Below are positions 10,175 to 11,872 of a DNA stretch of 11,872 nt, piece after piece. This DNA comes from Candidatus Fermentibacterales bacterium. GTDB taxonomy: Bacteria > Fermentibacterota > Fermentibacteria > Fermentibacterales > JAFGKQ01. The position numbers and the translations under genes are program-made. A model generated the notes under the pieces. It was not told the DNA's origin. It saw only the letters and a list, made by a program, of their open reading frames with translations, and searched no databases. Positions within the stretch are counted from its first letter, which is position 1; each line of letters starts with the position of its first letter. The stretch lies in the NCBI GenBank assembly GCA_016928495.1, contig JAFGKQ010000065.1, positions 1 through 11,872 on the forward strand, read 5' to 3'.

Positions 10175-11274
10175 GCAACCCATCCCCGGAAGACATCTGC
10201 GGACGCCCGAACGGGCTTCCCGCCGCCGAGCTGGCCCTCTCGGATCTCCTGTACGACCTACCGGCACACCTGATCGCCCAGGAACCAGCCGGGGAGAGAA
10301 CCGGCAGCCGGCTGCTCGTCGCCGACTGCGCTGCAGGCTCCATGCAGGACCGGTGGTTCCAGGACATACCGGAGTTCCTGCGAGAAGGCGACCTTCTCGT
10401 CTTGAACGACACACGCGTCCTCAGAGCCAGGCTGGCCGGAAGCAGGAGCGACACGGGGGGAAAGGTCGAGATCCTGCTCGTGGAGGCCGTGGAAGGGAGC
10501 GCGGACTCGTGGACCTGCATGATCAGGCCGGCGAAGAGAGCCAGGAAGGGGCTCTCGGTCTCGCTTCCCGGTGGCTATGGAGCTGCAGTCCTCGAGAACC
10601 TGGGCGGCGGCAGGGCGGTCGTCAGGTTCACTCCGCCCCGGGGCACCGACGATCCGGGAATCGAGGAAGTGGGCTCGATACCGCTCCCCCCCTACATCAG
10701 GAGGCCACCCACGCCTCTCGACGAGGAGAGGTACCAGACAGTCTACGCCAGGGTACCCGGCGCGGTTGCCGCTCCGACAGCGGGACTGCACTTCTCCGGC
10801 GAGCTACTGGACCGACTGGGCGCCATGGGGATAGGAACGGCCTTCCTGACGCTTCACGTTGGACCGGGAACCTTCACCCCCCTCAGATTCGAGAGGATCG
10901 AGGACAACAGGCTGGAGCCGGAGCGCTACGCGATCGGCCCGGGCTCCTTCGAGGCGATCCGCTCCGCGATTGCGGAGGGTAGACGAGTGGTGGCAGTGGG
11001 CACTACGACGACGAGAGTGCTCGAGTCGCTGGACTTCGGCGAGCCATGCCCGACAGGCGGGATCGAGGGCAGGACGGGCCTCTTCATCTACCCGCCGTAC
11101 CGCTTCCGCGCAGTGGGTGCCCTGCTGACCAACTTCCATCTCCCGGGCAGTTCGCTGATGGCGCTCGTAGCGGCATTCATCGGGCTCCCGATGCTCAGGA
11201 GGTGCTACCGGCACGCCGTTGCCCGGGGCTACAGGTTCTACAGCTACGGCGACGCGATGCTTGTGGTCAGATAG
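10171..11274 (+). CDS. queA: S-adenosylmethionine:tRNA ribosyltransferase-isomerase
   Basis: Transfers and isomerises the ribosyl part of S-adenosylmethionine onto 7-aminomethyl-7-deazaguanine in tRNA, giving epoxyqueuosine at the wobble base of Tyr, His, Asn and Asp tRNAs. 367 residues; E. coli QueA has 356. Family motifs in order: SDLLYDLPAHLIAQEP (24-39), LVLNDTRVLRARLAG (76-90), YQTVYARVPGAVAAPTAGLHF (188-208), HVGPGTFTP (229-237), VGTTTTRVLESL (276-287), LLTNFHLPGSSLMALVAAF (318-336), YRFYSYGDAML (354-364). The start is GTG overlapping the kinase stop as GTGA, giving a non-homologous lead of about 22 residues; no other good start lies nearer the motif. No other queuosine gene is in view. 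Co-translation with the kinase gene is inferred from the overlap. Confidence 0.97.
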   Translation: MSNPSPEDICGRPNGLPAAELALSDLLYDLPAHLIAQEPAGERTGSRLLVADCAAGSMQDRWFQDIPEFLREGDLLVLNDTRVLRARLAGSRSDTGGKVEILLVEAVEGSADSWTCMIRPAKRARKGLSVSLPGGYGAAVLENLGGGRAVVRFTPPRGTDDPGIEEVGSIPLPPYIRRPPTPLDEERYQTVYARVPGAVAAPTAGLHFSGELLDRLGAMGIGTAFLTLHVGPGTFTPLRFERIEDNRLEPERYAIGPGSFEAIRSAIAEGRRVVAVGTTTTRVLESLDFGEPCPTGGIEGRTGLFIYPPYRFRAVGALLTNFHLPGSSLMALVAAFIGLPMLRRCYRHAVARGYRFYSYGDAMLVVR

Positions 11275-11284
11275 GCACCGGTGC
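11275..11284. repeat. 10-base perfect palindrome after queA
   Basis: GCACCGGTGC immediately follows the queA stop. It has no loop or U tract and so is not a terminator; it may be chance or a small protein-binding site. The gap to the next gene is only 50 bases. Confidence 0.25.
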
Positions 11285-11324
11285 TGCTAGATTACCGCCT
11301 GACCCGAAGCCGGGAGGAGCGAGC

Positions 11325-11872
11325 TTGGGCGTAGCTTCCAGGAGACTCGCGTGGATGCAGAGGCGCCGGGCGCCACTGTCCGGGCTGCTCATGCTGGCGT
11401 CGCTCGAGACTCTTCTGGTCCTGGGGTGGGTGCTGCTCGGTGCCGCCCTGGTCAGCATGCTGGTGGAGGACTACCTCTGGCTCCTTGCACCGCTCTACCT
11501 CCTTGCCTGCGGCCTGGCGGCAATCGTCGAGACTGCCGGGCCGGGCAGAAGACTCGACCCCATGACCACGGCAGGCGTCTCCAGCTACGCTGTGCCGGAT
11601 GGCTCCGCTCCGAGGACCGAGCGCCAGTTCCTGAGGCTCGCCACTACCCCTCCCTCCCTCCTGCTCCTGGGCCTGGGACTGCTTCCGGCCGCCAGGGGAC
11701 GGCGCTCACTGCCGGAGGCCATGTCGGGTGTGACGGTCTTCGAGCTCGACGTGGAGACCGATCCCAGACCACCCAGCCAGATAGCCAGGACAAGGCGCGG
11801 CTCCGCCCTGGCGTTCGCCCTCAACCTGGTCTCGAGCCTGGCAGTGGCCGCTCTGGTCTTCACCTCCTCGAC
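11325..11872 (+). CDS. Membrane protein with possible RDD-type domain, 3' end cut by window
   Basis: The frame is open from TTG at 11325 to the window end (182 residues seen). GGGAGGAG lies 5 bases before the TTG, which makes this start better than the ATG at 11355. Hydrophobic segments are at about 18-46, 50-69, 106-122 and 158-180. The stretch from the third segment through RRSLPEAMSGVTVFELD (126-142) resembles the C-terminal part of RDD-family domains (RSLxDxxxGTxVV), and a positively charged turn and new membrane segment follow. The defining Arg-Asp-Asp residues of RDD are not clearly seen, so the name is tentative. It follows queA by 50 bases and may share its transcript. The total length and function are unknown because the gene leaves the window. 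Confidence 0.6.
   Translation, partial: MGVASRRLAWMQRRRAPLSGLLMLASLETLLVLGWVLLGAALVSMLVEDYLWLLAPLYLLACGLAAIVETAGPGRRLDPMTTAGVSSYAVPDGSAPRTERQFLRLATTPPSLLLLGLGLLPAARGRRSLPEAMSGVTVFELDVETDPRPPSQIARTRRGSALAFALNLVSSLAVAALVFTSS

Overview
The window is GC-rich bacterial chromosome, packed with genes and almost without intergenic space. Many arginines use AGG/AGA, GTG and TTG starts are frequent next to clear Shine-Dalgarno sequences, and stop/start overlaps are common. A CarD-type RNA polymerase regulator, HflX, a stand-alone PTS EIIA-like protein and a short C4 zinc-ribbon protein suggest an uncultured bacterium, perhaps of the FCB-related lineages. That placement is only an inference from style; no marker gene here fixes the phylum. 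I see no rRNA, tRNA, CRISPR array, transposase or phage gene.

The window is organised around a divergent intergenic region at 7489-7582. Leftward (minus strand) runs a tight cluster: EIIA-like protein (7488-7057), zinc-ribbon protein (7055-6702), IMP dehydrogenase guaB (6672-5191), and a membrane-anchored pseudokinase with two LytR_C-like repeats outside the membrane (5213-3477). A promoter whose -35 box contains the pseudokinase stop codon then serves carD (3415-2930). After a 132-base gap with a small UUCG hairpin come the GTPase hflX (2797-1490), an unrecognised helical protein (1460-1014) and a flippase-like membrane protein of the LPG-synthase transmembrane family (989-12).

Rightward (plus strand) run a large soluble multi-sensor histidine kinase with PAS, GAF, HisKA and HATPase regions (7583-10174), queA for queuosine synthesis (10171-11274, start overlapping the kinase stop as GTGA), and the 5' part of a membrane protein with a possible RDD-type domain (11325 to the window end).

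Most genes are housekeeping: GMP synthesis, ribosome rescue, tRNA modification, transcription-initiation control. Mixed among them are several orphan regulatory proteins: an EIIA without EIIB/EIIC, a histidine kinase without a response regulator, and a pseudokinase lacking all the standard catalytic residues. The pseudokinase, with its tandem C-terminal repeats and its position between guaB and carD, is the least conventional item. There is no obvious mobile or defence system; the interest lies in the regulatory proteins and their coupling to housekeeping genes.
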